Numbered from the stretch's first letter, positions 17,962 through 25,881 are shown. The stretch is 47,756 nt of DNA from Actinomycetes bacterium (GCA_023460935.1 JAEWOI010000032.1:1-47756), one strand, 5' to 3'. The notes: generated by a model not told the origin, from the sequence alone. Program-made: numbers and translations.

Positions 17962-18645
17962 ATGCGTGTAGCCATCGCCGGTGCCGGCAACGTCGGGCGC
18001 TCGATCGCGCGGGAGCTGATCGCGAACGGGCACCAGATCCTGCTGATCGACCGCGACCCCAACGCCATCAAGCCCGAGAGCGTCCCGGAGGCCGAGTGGC
18101 TGCTGGCGGATGCCTGTGAGCTCGCCAGCCTCGAGGAGGCCAGCCTCGACAGCTGCGACGTGGCGATCGCCGCGACCGGAGACGACAAGGCCAACCTGGT
18201 GCACTCGCTGCTGGCCAAGACCGAGTTCGGCGTGCCGCGCACCGTCGGACGGGTCAACCACCCCTCCAACGAGTGGATGTTCGACGACCTGTGGGGAGTC
18301 GACGTTGCGGTCTCCACCCCGCGGCTGATGTGCGCGCTGGTTGAGGAGGCCGTGACGGTCGGCGACCTGGTGCGGCTGTTCAGTTTCCGCGGCGGCCACG
18401 CCAACCTGGTCGAGATGACGCTGCCCGACGGCTCTCCACGGGTGGGCACGAGGGTGGCCGACCTCAACCTCCCCGGCGACGCCGTGCTGGTCACGATCAT
18501 CCGCGACGGAATGGCGCGTGCGCCGGAGCGCGACGCGGCCCTCGAGGCGGACGACGAGCTGCTGTTCGTCGCCGACCCCGGCTACGAGGCCGAACTCGCG
18601 CAGTACCTGGTGCCCCGGCCGGTGCGGCAGAGCGAGTTCAGCTGA
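17962..18645 (+). CDS. ceoC: TrkA family potassium uptake protein CeoC
   Basis: A 227-aa paralogue of CeoB with nucleotide-binding RVAIAGAGNVGRSIARELI, Asp at the end of beta-2 (LLIDRDP) and a C-terminal TrkA-C domain. The two proteins probably form a hetero-assembly gating one K+ transporter. ATG 17962 has GAGGAAGG (about 17946-17953) upstream. Its last 8 bp overlap the 3' end of the convergent OB-fold gene. Confidence 0.92.
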   Translation: MRVAIAGAGNVGRSIARELIANGHQILLIDRDPNAIKPESVPEAEWLLADACELASLEEASLDSCDVAIAATGDDKANLVHSLLAKTEFGVPRTVGRVNHPSNEWMFDDLWGVDVAVSTPRLMCALVEEAVTVGDLVRLFSFRGGHANLVEMTLPDGSPRVGTRVADLNLPGDAVLVTIIRDGMARAPERDAALEADDELLFVADPGYEAELAQYLVPRPVRQSEFS

Positions 18646-19003
18646 TCAGCTCGTAGAGCGGGTTGTACAGGCGGCGCTGGCCGTCGACGTAGGACACCCG
18701 TCCGGTCACGGCGAGCTGGCGCCCTGCGGTGATGCCCGGGATCTCCCTGCGGCCCATCCAGACCAGGGTGAGGGTTCCGGAACCGTCGGTGAACTCCGCC
18801 TCCAGCCAGGGCGTGCCGCTGCGCGGCTTCATCGACAGCACCGTGATCGTGCCCCGCAGCCGGGCCAGCTGCCGGTCCCCGACCTCGCTGATCCGCTGCG
18901 CACCGGCCGTCTCGGCCACCCGCTGCCGCTCCTGCGCCTCCAGCTGGGCGTTGGAGGCACCCAGGCGCCGCAGCGCCCGCAGCAGCGGGTTCGTGCCGGC
19001 CAT
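18638..19003 (-). CDS. OB-fold nucleic-acid-binding domain protein
   Basis: A 121-aa protein with a single OB-fold (about 45-120): RLRGTITVLSMKPR, LEAEFTDGSGTLTLVWMGRR and LAVTGRVSYVDGQRRLYNP, resembling RecG or tRNA anticodon-binding OB domains. A short helical N-terminus precedes it. It corresponds to Rv2694c in the mycobacterial order. The ATG overlaps the DUF3710 stop (ATGA), making it third in a coupled dut-DUF3710-OB chain. A nucleic-acid role linked to dUTP control is inference. Confidence 0.88.
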   Translation of the reverse strand: MAGTNPLLRALRRLGASNAQLEAQERQRVAETAGAQRISEVGDRQLARLRGTITVLSMKPRSGTPWLEAEFTDGSGTLTLVWMGRREIPGITAGRQLAVTGRVSYVDGQRRLYNPLYELIS

Positions 19004-19797
19004 CAGCCCTCCCCCGCGCCTTCTGGCAGCTTCAGCGGGATGAGTTCCCCGGGCACCATCGGGTTGCTGCCGCGGCGCACCACGAGGTTGCGGAAGAACT
19101 CCACGAACGGTGCCACCGCCGGCGCGTCGACATCGCCGAGCGCCGCCTCGCCCAGCAGGGTCGCGCGCAACAGCCAGCGCGGCCCCTCCGCGAACCAGAT
19201 GCGGGAGACGTGGAACAGCTGCTCGCCGCCGGCGCCCTCCTGCGGCAGCACGCGACGCACCTCGACGCCGAACGGCCCGTCGGCGAGGGTGGCGTTGCCG
19301 CCGGCCTGCTCGGCCTCCTCCACCACGTCCTCGCGCAGTTCCTCGGCCAGCCCGCCGCTGGCCGGGGCTGCGAACAGCGCCACCTCCAGCCCGGAGTTCT
19401 TCCAAACGGCGGTGACGGCCTGGACCCGGCGGTCGGCCTCGCTCACCTGCAGCTGCAGCCCCAGCCCGTCCCACGGCGTGACCACGAGGGCGCCCAGGTC
19501 GATCCGGGTCACCCCGTCGGCGGACAGGTCCACCTCTTCGGCATCGAACGGGCCGTCGGCGCGCCAGTCGACCGCGTCCCCGCCGTCCCCGGCCACCTCG
19601 GCCTCTGCGGCGGCGAGCTCGTCCTCGTCCAGCTCTTCCTCGTCGAGGTCGTGCGCTTCGACGTCGTCGGACGCGGCCGGCTCCGCTGCGGGGGCGTCCG
19701 ACTCGTCCCGATCGGCATCCTCGCCGACGATCTCCAGCGCCTCCTCCTCGGTGTCCACCGGGTCGTTGCCGGGCTTGCGCTTGCGCCCAAAGATCAC
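19003..19797 (-). CDS. DUF3710 family protein
   Basis: A 264-aa protein with basic MIFGRKRKPG at the start, a strongly acidic disordered stretch (about 15-80, e.g. HDLDEEELDEDELAA) and a folded domain from DGVTRIDLGALVV onward, including RWLLRATLLGEAA. This is DUF3710, function unknown, beside dut in most actinobacteria. I choose GTG 19797 because it overlaps the dut stop as GTGA. The longer start at 19845 would run 49 bp into dut. Confidence 0.88.
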   Translation of the reverse strand: MIFGRKRKPGNDPVDTEEEALEIVGEDADRDESDAPAAEPAASDDVEAHDLDEEELDEDELAAAEAEVAGDGGDAVDWRADGPFDAEEVDLSADGVTRIDLGALVVTPWDGLGLQLQVSEADRRVQAVTAVWKNSGLEVALFAAPASGGLAEELREDVVEEAEQAGGNATLADGPFGVEVRRVLPQEGAGGEQLFHVSRIWFAEGPRWLLRATLLGEAALGDVDAPAVAPFVEFFRNLVVRRGSNPMVPGELIPLKLPEGAGEG

Positions 19798-20306
19798 TTC
19801 TTCACCCCTGTTGTTGGTTTGTCCTGTGTGGCTGCCGCCGCCCATTCGGCCACGCCGCCGGTGGAACCGTGCCCGTCGCGGCCGCGGGAGGTGGGCGGCA
19901 GGTCCTCGAGCAACTCGAACTGCGCCTGCGCCACCCGCTGCACCACGAGCTGGGCGATCAGGTCGCCCCTGGCGAGCCGGATGGGCGCCCTGGCGTCGGT
20001 GTTCAGCAGGCAGACCCTGATCTCTCCGCGGTAGCCGGAGTCGACCGTGCCGGGGGCGTTGACGATGGTCAGCCCGGAGCGGGCGGCCAGCCCCGAGCGC
20101 GGGTGGACGAACGCAGCCCAGCCCTCTGGAAGTGCGATCGCCAGGCCGGTGCCGACCAGCCGGCGTTCGCCCGGCGCGAGCTCGCAGTCCTCGGCGATGG
20201 CCAGGTCGGCACCCGCGTCCCCGGGGTGCGCGTACCGGGGTACGGGCACGCCCGGGTCGAGCCTGGTGAGGCCGACCCGCACCCGTTCCGGGCTGGCCGA
20301 GGTCAT
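19794..20306 (-). CDS. dut: deoxyuridine 5'-triphosphate nucleotidohydrolase
   Basis: A 170-aa trimeric-type dUTPase that hydrolyses dUTP to dUMP and keeps uracil out of DNA. All five motifs are visible: DAGADL (30-35), PRSGLA, GTVDSGYRGEI, RGDLIAQLVV, and the C-terminal P-loop-like RGRDGHGSTGG. The His in GHGSTG occupies the uracil-stacking position, as in M. tuberculosis dUTPase. The ATG is preceded by TAGACT (20313-20318) at 6 nt. It is first gene of the dut-DUF3710-OB-fold operon. Confidence 0.97.
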   Translation of the reverse strand: MTSASPERVRVGLTRLDPGVPVPRYAHPGDAGADLAIAEDCELAPGERRLVGTGLAIALPEGWAAFVHPRSGLAARSGLTIVNAPGTVDSGYRGEIRVCLLNTDARAPIRLARGDLIAQLVVQRVAQAQFELLEDLPPTSRGRDGHGSTGGVAEWAAAATQDKPTTGVKK

Positions 20307-20312
20307 TGCGGC

Positions 20313-20318
20313 AGTCTA
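20313..20318 (-). promoter_or_regulatory. leaderless-type -10 for dut
   Basis: TAGACT, 6 nt before ATG 20306, has the same sequence and spacing as at dxs. Confidence 0.5.
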
Positions 20319-20331
20319 GCCCGCGGCGGGG

Positions 20332-20793
20332 TCACCGGCCTGCCGACGAGATGGACCGCAGGCGTTCGACGGCCGCGGCGAATTCCGCCGGCCTGCGGGT
20401 CGAGACCACCCAGTACGGGTGCGGGTCCGCAGGGTCGGCCACCTCCACCTCGAGGGCTGTCGGGACGAACCCGCGCACCACCAGCCAGGCGGCGTGGTCC
20501 GCGCCGGAACCGAGCCGGTGCCGGGTGCCGGCGCGATCCAGCACCTTCACCTCTCCGACGTAGGCCCACTCCAGCAGCGACTCCCCCGCGTGCAGGCCTG
20601 CTTCGTCTGCCGCCACCACCACCCGCCCGTACCACAGCAGGGCAGCAGCCACGGCCGCGGCGGTGAGCAGGCCGGCCGCCGCAGCGACGGCTGGGCCGGC
20701 GTAGAAGCCGACGGCTGTCACGAAGGTGACCGCGAAGAACATCCCGATCACCCACCAGGAGCCCGGCACGCCGAGCCGCTCGCGGTAGTTCAT
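20332..20793 (-). CDS. DUF3093 membrane protein
   Basis: A 153-aa protein with two close transmembrane segments (about 13-55) followed by a cytoplasmic beta-rich domain (VVVAADEAGLHAGESLLEW, PYWVVSTRRPAEFAAAV). It matches DUF3093 (Rv2698), which has a conserved place beside dut. Function is unknown. TAGCGT (20800-20805) lies 6 nt before the ATG, so translation is probably leaderless. Confidence 0.88.
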   Translation of the reverse strand: MNYRERLGVPGSWWVIGMFFAVTFVTAVGFYAGPAVAAAAGLLTAAAVAAALLWYGRVVVAADEAGLHAGESLLEWAYVGEVKVLDRAGTRHRLGSGADHAAWLVVRGFVPTALEVEVADPADPHPYWVVSTRRPAEFAAAVERLRSISSAGR

Positions 20794-20799
20794 TGCCCC

Positions 20800-20805
20800 A
20801 CGCTA
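20800..20805 (-). promoter_or_regulatory. leaderless-type -10 for DUF3093
   Basis: TAGCGT, an exact TANNNT, lies 6 nt before ATG 20793. Confidence 0.5.
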
Positions 20806-20841
20806 GTGGGCATTGGGAGGATGAAAGCCAAGGAGGACAAC

Positions 20842-21135
20842 GTGAACGTTTCGCAGAAGTTGCTCTGGAACCTCTATGCAGGCGCGGTCGGGGCGCTGAC
20901 CACCGTGCTGGCCGCCAAGGCGGTCAACAACGTGTGGCAGCTCGCCACCGGCGACGCCCCGCCGGAGCCGAACGACCCGGAGGTGCCGCTGCGCAGCGCC
21001 CTCACCTGGGCTATCGCCAGCGGCGTCGGGATCGGGCTGGCGCAACTGCTGGTGAACCGGTTCGCGGCCAACCAGTGGACCCGGGTGATGGGCACGCCGG
21101 CGCCGAGGTTCAACAAGACCAGCCTGCGCATCTGA
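20842..21135 (+). CDS. DUF4235 small membrane protein
   Basis: A 97-aa protein with two hydrophobic helices (KLLWNLYAGAVGALTTVLAAKA and ALTWAIASGVGIGLAQLLVNRF) separated by a Pro-rich polar loop (DAPPEPNDPEVP), which is the DUF4235 pattern. Function is unknown. GTG 20842 is chosen because a perfect AGGAGG (20831-20836) precedes it by 5 nt. The ATG at 20821 would place that site inside the gene. Confidence 0.88.
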   Translation: MNVSQKLLWNLYAGAVGALTTVLAAKAVNNVWQLATGDAPPEPNDPEVPLRSALTWAIASGVGIGLAQLLVNRFAANQWTRVMGTPAPRFNKTSLRI

Positions 21136-21166
21136 GCAGGCGTGGTTCCGGCAGGACCGGCCGGGG

Positions 21167-21463
21167 TCAGCCGGCGCAGTCGACGCAGTAGGTGAGGCCG
21201 TTGCGCACCTCGGCGATCTGGCTGCGGTGCTTCACGAGGAAGCACGAGGCGCAGGTGAACTCGTCGGCCTGCCGCGGCAGGACCCGGACGGTGAGTTCCT
21301 CGTGGGAGAGGTCGGCGCCGGGCAGTTCGAAGGTCTCGGCCGCCTCCACCTCGTCCTCGTCGACCTTGCCCGAGTTCTTGTCGTTCCGACGGGTCTTCAG
21401 CTCCTCGATCGAGTCTTCACTCTCTTCGTCGGTCTTGCGAGGAGCGTCGTAGTCGGTCGCCAT
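21167..21463 (-). CDS. DUF4193 zinc-ribbon-like protein
   Basis: A 98-aa acidic protein with a disordered N-terminal half (DEESEDSIEELKTRR) and a C-terminal zinc ribbon, FTCASCFLVKHRSQ and YCVDCAG (four Cys in two CxxC knuckles). It matches DUF4193 (Rv2699c), a nearly universal actinobacterial protein of unknown function. It is divergent from sepH across about 200 bp (21464-21664). That gap contains an AT-rich patch ATGCATATCACAT (about 21537-21549) that could hold its promoter. Confidence 0.9.
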   Translation of the reverse strand: MATDYDAPRKTDEESEDSIEELKTRRNDKNSGKVDEDEVEAAETFELPGADLSHEELTVRVLPRQADEFTCASCFLVKHRSQIAEVRNGLTYCVDCAG

Positions 21464-21630
21464 GACTGCTGATCAATCTCCGTTCCGCGGGTGCCCGCGT
21501 GTTTGGCGGCTGTGGGGGCCAGTTCGTGCGAGGAATGCATATCACATCCGGGCCCGTTTTCCTCCCCCGATCGTGACCTCCGGCTCCACTCCGGCGGCCC
21601 GGCTGACGCAGAGATCGGGGGTCGGCTTGG

Positions 21631-21636
21631 TAGGTT
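21631..21636 (+). promoter_or_regulatory. -10 element of sepH
   Basis: TAGGTT, an exact TANNNT, predicts a leader of about 22 nt that carries AGAAGGGG (21655-21662). Confidence 0.4.
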
Positions 21637-21664
21637 ACCTGCAGACACAAACTCAGAAGGGGCG

Positions 21665-22738
21665 ATGACTCACCGAGACCGGGCTCGCGATGCCAGGGGC
21701 CCGGTGCGCCAACCGCCACAAACCCACCTGGAGATCAAGATGGACAGCGCGCTGACCCCCCGCGAGATCCAGGCACGCATCCGTTCGGGTGAGCCGCTGC
21801 AGGAAGTCGCCCGGGCGGCCGGCATGGATGTGGACTGGGTCGAGCCGTTCGCAGCCCCGGTGATCGCCGAGCGGGAGTTTATCGCCGGCCAGGCGCAGGG
21901 CCATCCCGTTCGTCGAGGCGGGGAGACGATCGCGCACCGCACGCTCGGCCAGGTGGTGGCCGACCGGCTGACCTCCCGCCGCGTCGACCTGGAGACGGTC
22001 ACCTGGGACGCCTGGAAGCTCGAGGGCCGGCGCTGGCAGGTGGCCGTCGACTACGACTCGGGGAAGGCGCACCGGGCCGCCCGCTTCATCTACGACGCCA
22101 GCGGCCGGTTCTCGGTGGCGGACAACGATGACGCCCGCTGGCTCCTCGGCCTGCAGTCGGCGTCCCACGGCCCACAGCCGGGACGGCGCCGCCGGGAGGA
22201 GGAGGCCGAGCCCACCATCGACCTCAACGACGACCTCGCCCTGGTGCGGGTGGTGCAGCCGCGGGCCGACGAGCCGAGGGACCCGGACGACACCGCCCCG
22301 CTGGAGGAGCTCTCCGACGAGGTGGACGACGCCTTCGCCGAGGGCGAGCTGGCCGAGGTCGACGGCGTCTACGACATCGTGCCGTCCTCGGACTCCGGCC
22401 TGGACGTCCTCTACGACATGCTCTCCAGTTTCGACGAGGACTCGGTGCAGATCTACTCCGGCCTGGTCCGCGCCCGCGACCGCTCGGTCGGCCCGGTGCT
22501 TGAACCCGAGCCCGAACCCGAGCCCGACCCGGAAGCGGAGGCCGAGCCCGAGCCCGAGCCCGAGCCGGAAGCCGAATCGGCCGAAGCGGCCGGCCCCGCA
22601 GCAGAGGTGACCGAACCCGAACAGCCCGCGCTGGTGGAGGAAGGCCCCGAGCCGGAACCGGCGCCGAAGCCCAAGCGCAAGCGGGCCTCGGTGCCGAGCT
22701 GGGACGAGATCATGTTCGGCTCCCCGAAGAAGCGCTGA
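21665..22738 (+). CDS. sepH: cell division protein SepH (DUF3071)
   Basis: A 357-aa FtsZ-interacting division protein. The DUF3071 helix-turn-helix part is clear from LEIKMDSALTPREIQARIRS to WTYD-like ARFIYDASGRFSV (about residues 20-145). A long acidic linker with Glu-Pro repeats (about 278-310) leads to the conserved C-terminal RASVPSWDEIMFGSPKKR, expected to contact FtsZ. Odd: homologues have about 40 more N-terminal residues (the strand-rich RVVAVSEDG-type segment) before the helical part. Here only MTHRDRARDARGPVRQPPQ precedes, and no upstream frame encodes the missing piece. ATG 21665 has AGAAGGGG close upstream; spacing is short. Confidence 0.88.
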   Translation: MTHRDRARDARGPVRQPPQTHLEIKMDSALTPREIQARIRSGEPLQEVARAAGMDVDWVEPFAAPVIAEREFIAGQAQGHPVRRGGETIAHRTLGQVVADRLTSRRVDLETVTWDAWKLEGRRWQVAVDYDSGKAHRAARFIYDASGRFSVADNDDARWLLGLQSASHGPQPGRRRREEEAEPTIDLNDDLALVRVVQPRADEPRDPDDTAPLEELSDEVDDAFAEGELAEVDGVYDIVPSSDSGLDVLYDMLSSFDEDSVQIYSGLVRARDRSVGPVLEPEPEPEPDPEAEAEPEPEPEPEAESAEAAGPAAEVTEPEQPALVEEGPEPEPAPKPKRKRASVPSWDEIMFGSPKKR

Positions 22739-22745
22739 TCGGGCT

Positions 22746-23390
22746 TCAGCCGAACGGCAACGGCTCGGGGCTGAGGGTGACCGCTGCCACCTGGGCGGTG
22801 ACGCGGCGGCGGTGGTGCCGGCGGCAGAGCACCTGGTAGGAGACCTCGGCACCGCGGGTGTCGCCGACCACCACCTGCGAGCCCTCGGTCACCATCACGC
22901 CGTTCACGGTGCGCGCGTTGTGCGTCGCGGGCTCGCCGCACCAGCAGCGGGGCCGCACCTGCAGGATCTCCATCCGGTCGCACAGCTCCACCAGCCGCCG
23001 CGAAGCGGGGAACAGCTCGGTGCGGAAGTCGGTCAGGATCCCGAAGCAGAACACGTCGATCTGCAACTCGTCGACGATCCGGGCCAGCTGGTCGATCTGG
23101 CCCGCGGTGTAGAACTGCGCCTCGTCGCACACCGCGAAGTCGACGCGGTGCCCGCCGGTCAGCTCCGAGACGACGTAGCGCCAGAAGTCGAAGTCGTCAC
23201 CGATCTCCATGGCCGGTGCACTGAGCCCGATCCTCGATGTGATGGCCGCAGCGCCCGAGCGGTCGAGCCGGGTGAACAGGCGGCCCTGCCGGCCGGCGCT
23301 CGACTCGGTGTAGGCGACCTGGAGCGCCAGCGTCGACTTGCCGCAGTCCATCGGCCCGGTGAAGAAGGTCAGTTCAGCCACGGGCGACAT
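22746..23390 (-). CDS. tdk: thymidine kinase
   Basis: A 214-aa type II thymidine kinase of the salvage pathway. The P-loop is FFTGPMDCGKST (Lys18), Walker B is VCDEAQFY, and a zinc-binding lasso region follows (RCWCGEPATHNAR with a later VLCRRHHRRR). Length is normal. The start codon ATG 23390 has GGGAGA immediately upstream. It converges with sepH, only 7 bp between stops. Confidence 0.95.
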   Translation of the reverse strand: MSPVAELTFFTGPMDCGKSTLALQVAYTESSAGRQGRLFTRLDRSGAAAITSRIGLSAPAMEIGDDFDFWRYVVSELTGGHRVDFAVCDEAQFYTAGQIDQLARIVDELQIDVFCFGILTDFRTELFPASRRLVELCDRMEILQVRPRCWCGEPATHNARTVNGVMVTEGSQVVVGDTRGAEVSYQVLCRRHHRRRVTAQVAAVTLSPEPLPFG

Positions 23391-23439
23391 TCTCCCGCAT
23401 GCCGGGAACTGCCCGGCCCCGCGGTTCGGCGGAGTCGGC

Positions 23440-23571
23440 TCAGGCGAGCAGCACGAGTTCGCTGGTCGCCCGGGTCATCGCAACATAGCGGTCCACCGCG
23501 GCCTCAATACTGCCCTCGGCTACCTCCGCGCCCACCACCACAACGAGGTCGAACTCCAGCCCCTTGCCTCC
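23440..23571 (-). pseudogene. C-terminal remnant of a UvrD/HelD-like helicase
   Basis: About 43 codons encode GKGLEFDLVVVVGAE and DRYVAMTRATSELVLLA and then a stop. These are helicase motifs V and VI of superfamily 1, most like HelD/HelR proteins (GLEFD...LYVALTRAT). Upstream of 23571 the frame loses similarity and no ATPase domain is found anywhere nearby, so this is a decayed 3' end. The rest of the 288-bp gap 23391-23678 holds nothing recognisable. Confidence 0.7.
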
Positions 23572-23678
23572 GCTTGGAAGTGGCGGGAGGAGACCGCGGC
23601 CGTTGCGGAATCGCCTGCGCGGCGCCCGCGCCGGTGGGAAGCTGGTACTGGCGGGCTGGCCCGCCGAGGGGGCGGACG

Positions 23679-23964
23679 ATGGACCTGCTGCCGCGCACAA
23701 CGCTCGGGCGGGTGGCCCTCGGGCTACTTGTTGCCGGTGCTGCTCTACCCGGCCTACTGGTGGGTGTTCCCGCTGCTGGGGCTGCCGAACTGGGCCTCCG
23801 TCGCCGTGGTGGTGGTCATCGCAACCCTGGCCCTCGGTTCACTGGTCATCGCGTGGTTCGCCATCCTCGCCCGGCGCGATCGGTCTCCCCTGCTGCTGGT
23901 CGCCGCCATCGCCACCACGGCGCTGGTCGCGTTCTTCGCGGTAGGGGAAGCTGTCGGCCACTGA
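23679..23964 (+). pseudogene. small membrane protein with apparent frameshift
   Basis: ATG 23679 has GAGGGGG upstream and opens MDLLPRTTLGRVALGLLVAG. Good coding character then switches to the +1 frame, reading LLPVLLYPAYWWVFPLLGLPNW and two more hydrophobic helices to a stop at 23964. Read together they give one protein of about 95 aa with three transmembrane segments. Neither frame alone gives a convincing gene. The switch would fall near 23725-23750, where both frames are open. It could be a real decay mutation beside the helicase remnant or a sequencing error. Family not recognised. Confidence 0.5.
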
Positions 23965-23983
23965 ACTACGCCACCCCGCGCGC

Positions 23984-24355
23984 TCACCCGCGCGGGGGCA
24001 GCTGCTGCACCGACCAGGCGTTGCCGTCCGGGTCGCTGAAGTAGACGAAGCGGCCCCAGGGCTGGTCGTCCACTTCGCTGGCGTCCACACCGTTGGCGAC
24101 CAGTCGGGCGCGTGCGGCGTCCGCATCGGCAACCACCATCTGGATGCCCTGCTGGGAGCCGGGAACCATGTCGGTGATGCCGGTGCCGATCGCGATCGAG
24201 CAGGCCGACCCGGGCGGGGTCAGCTGCACGAACCGCAGGCCCTCGTGAACGGTCTGGTCGTGGTCGGCGTGGAAGCCGACCTGGTCGACGTAGAACCTCT
24301 TCGCCCGGTCGACGTCGGTCACCGGCACCATCAACAGCTCGATCTTCCAGTCCAT
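23984..24355 (-). CDS. VOC superfamily (glyoxalase-like) protein
   Basis: A 123-aa single glyoxalase/bleomycin-resistance/dioxygenase fold protein: IELLMVPVTDVDRAKRFYVDQVGFHADHD, then VQLTPPGSACSIAIG, and the closing FVYFSDPDGNAWSVQQLP. His and Glu metal-ligand positions are only partly evident, so enzymatic activity is uncertain. ATG 24355 is preceded by AAAGGAA. It lies 32 bp downstream of the SRPBCC gene and probably shares its transcript. Confidence 0.88.
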   Translation of the reverse strand: MDWKIELLMVPVTDVDRAKRFYVDQVGFHADHDQTVHEGLRFVQLTPPGSACSIAIGTGITDMVPGSQQGIQMVVADADAARARLVANGVDASEVDDQPWGRFVYFSDPDGNAWSVQQLPPRG

Positions 24356-24387
24356 GAGAGTTCCTTTCTGGGCGCTCACCACGGACG

Positions 24388-25071
24388 CTATTGCCCTTTG
24401 CGGTCAGGTTCGGTCCGCGATCCTGGGGAGTTTGTGAGCCGGGCACCAAGGCCGCGGACCATTCCGGTGGCCATGATGTGGTCCGCGGGAACGATCACCG
24501 CGTGGTAGGCGAGGTCGAGCCACTTCGGGCGCACCCACCCACGGTTGCGGATCAGCAGCCGGCTCCCGCCGCCGGGCGTCGGCCGCAGGCTGAAGGTCCA
24601 GACCCAGTCCAGCTCAGCACCCAGACGCTTGCCCCATTCCGCGGGCAGGTGGGTCCGCGAGTGCAGTACGAGCAGTTCCGGTGCAACAGCGCGCTCCACC
24701 ACGAAGTGGGCCGTGCCGGGCGGCCCGTCCGGGATCGTGTCGCCGGGCTTCAGGTCGCGCACGTAACGGGGGTCTAGCTGGTCGGCGCTGGGCCAGTTGT
24801 CCGGGAAGAGCAGCCGGTCCACCCAACCGGGGGTGTACCAGCCGCCGCGGTGCCACCCCATCTGGGTGAGCCACGGCCAGACCTCCGCCGGTGGCGCCGG
24901 CAGGTCACCGGCATGGTTGGTCACGAGCGTGGGAGCCGTGATCAGGTCATCTCCCGGAAGCGAAGCGCTCCGCTCGGCCGGCGTCGATCCGGACGTCAGC
25001 CCGAGGCGGTAGGCCAGGGCGTACGCGGCCCCCGCTGCCACAATGCAGGCCACGGCTGATCTCGTGCGCAT
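24388..25071 (-). CDS. membrane-anchored SRPBCC-fold protein
   Basis: A 227-aa protein with an N-terminal hydrophobic segment (VACIVAAGAAYALAYRLGL), likely a membrane anchor, and a lipid-binding START-like domain. The domain shows APPAEVWPWLTQMGWHRGGWYTPGWVD, FVVERAVAPELLVLHSR and WTFSLRPTPGGGSRLLIRNRG. Ligand is unknown. ATG 25071 has GGAGGGG a few bases upstream. The 180-bp gap to dedA (25072-25251) contains no gene. Confidence 0.82.
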   Translation of the reverse strand: MRTRSAVACIVAAGAAYALAYRLGLTSGSTPAERSASLPGDDLITAPTLVTNHAGDLPAPPAEVWPWLTQMGWHRGGWYTPGWVDRLLFPDNWPSADQLDPRYVRDLKPGDTIPDGPPGTAHFVVERAVAPELLVLHSRTHLPAEWGKRLGAELDWVWTFSLRPTPGGGSRLLIRNRGWVRPKWLDLAYHAVIVPADHIMATGMVRGLGARLTNSPGSRTEPDRKGQ

Positions 25072-25209
25072 CGCCCCTCCGCTCACTCGCCTCGGCCGAA
25101 TTCTGGCACCGCCACGACACCTGCGGGCCAGAACCGCCGACCAGCCCAGCGCCGACCCGCCGGGGCACGGACGGATGTTGCGGCCGGACGCCGATTTCGG
25201 GCGCGCGCC

Positions 25210-25215
25210 TACCAT
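25210..25215 (+). promoter_or_regulatory. -10 element of the DedA gene
   Basis: TACCAT lies about 36 bp before GTG 25252, whose ribosome binding site is GGAAGGG (about 25239-25245). Confidence 0.3.
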
Positions 25216-25251
25216 GGGCCGCTCCTACCGACCGCTACGGAAGGGCTCACC

Positions 25252-25881
25252 GTGAGCGTTGCCCTGGAGTTGACCGGCATCCTCGGCTGGGCCGAGTCGG
25301 TGCTCGCAGCACTCGGCGCCTGGGGCGTCGGGGTCCTGGTGGCGCTGGAGACGGTCTTCCCCCCGATCCCGAGCGAGGTGGTGCTGCCGCTGGCCGGCTT
25401 CCTCACCTCGCAGGGCCGGCTGAACCTCCCGCTGGTGTTCCTGGCCGCAACCCTCGGCTCCTACGTCGGCGCGCTGGTGCTGTACTGGCTGGGTGCGCGG
25501 CTGGGCCTGGAGCGGTCGGTGAACGGGTTGTCGAAGCTGCCGCTGGTCGACCGGGAGGACTTCGAGCGGGCGGCGAAGTGGTTCGAGCGGCACGGCCGGG
25601 CCTCGGTCTTCTTCGGGCGACTGATCCCCGGGGTGCGCAGCCTGATCTCCCTGCCGGCGGGCGCGAACCGGATGAGCCTGGGTTCGTTCACGCTGTTCAC
25701 GGTCGCCGGGAGCGCGGTCTGGAACGCCCTGCTGATCGGTCTCGGCGTGGCCCTGGGCAGCCAGTACCAGCTGGTCGACCGCTACTCCAGCTACGTCAAC
25801 TACGCCCTCTGGGCACTGGTACTGGGCTTCGTCGGCTGGCTCGTCGTGCGCCGTTTGCGCAGACGCGGGCAGGAGGCCTGA
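25252..25881 (+). CDS. DedA family membrane protein
   Basis: A 209-aa member of the DedA/VTT family. Features are the re-entrant segment ETVFPPIPSEVVLPLAGFL, membrane helices, the amphipathic stretch DREDFERAAKWFERHG and the signature FFGRLIPGVRSLISLPAG. Some DedA proteins flip phospholipids such as undecaprenyl phosphate or phosphatidylethanolamine across the membrane (established for several family members); the substrate here is open. GTG 25252 follows GGAAGGG. Confidence 0.92.
   Translation: MSVALELTGILGWAESVLAALGAWGVGVLVALETVFPPIPSEVVLPLAGFLTSQGRLNLPLVFLAATLGSYVGALVLYWLGARLGLERSVNGLSKLPLVDREDFERAAKWFERHGRASVFFGRLIPGVRSLISLPAGANRMSLGSFTLFTVAGSAVWNALLIGLGVALGSQYQLVDRYSSYVNYALWALVLGFVGWLVVRRLRRRGQEA

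Noticed and set aside
19794..20306. His in motif V of dUTPase as an anomaly
   Set aside because: The M. tuberculosis enzyme also has His at the uracil-stacking position, so this is normal for the group.
23338..23678. Open plus-strand frame extending upstream of the small membrane protein
   Set aside because: The translation is low-complexity and crosses the helicase remnant antisense; hydrophobic coding signal begins only after 23679.
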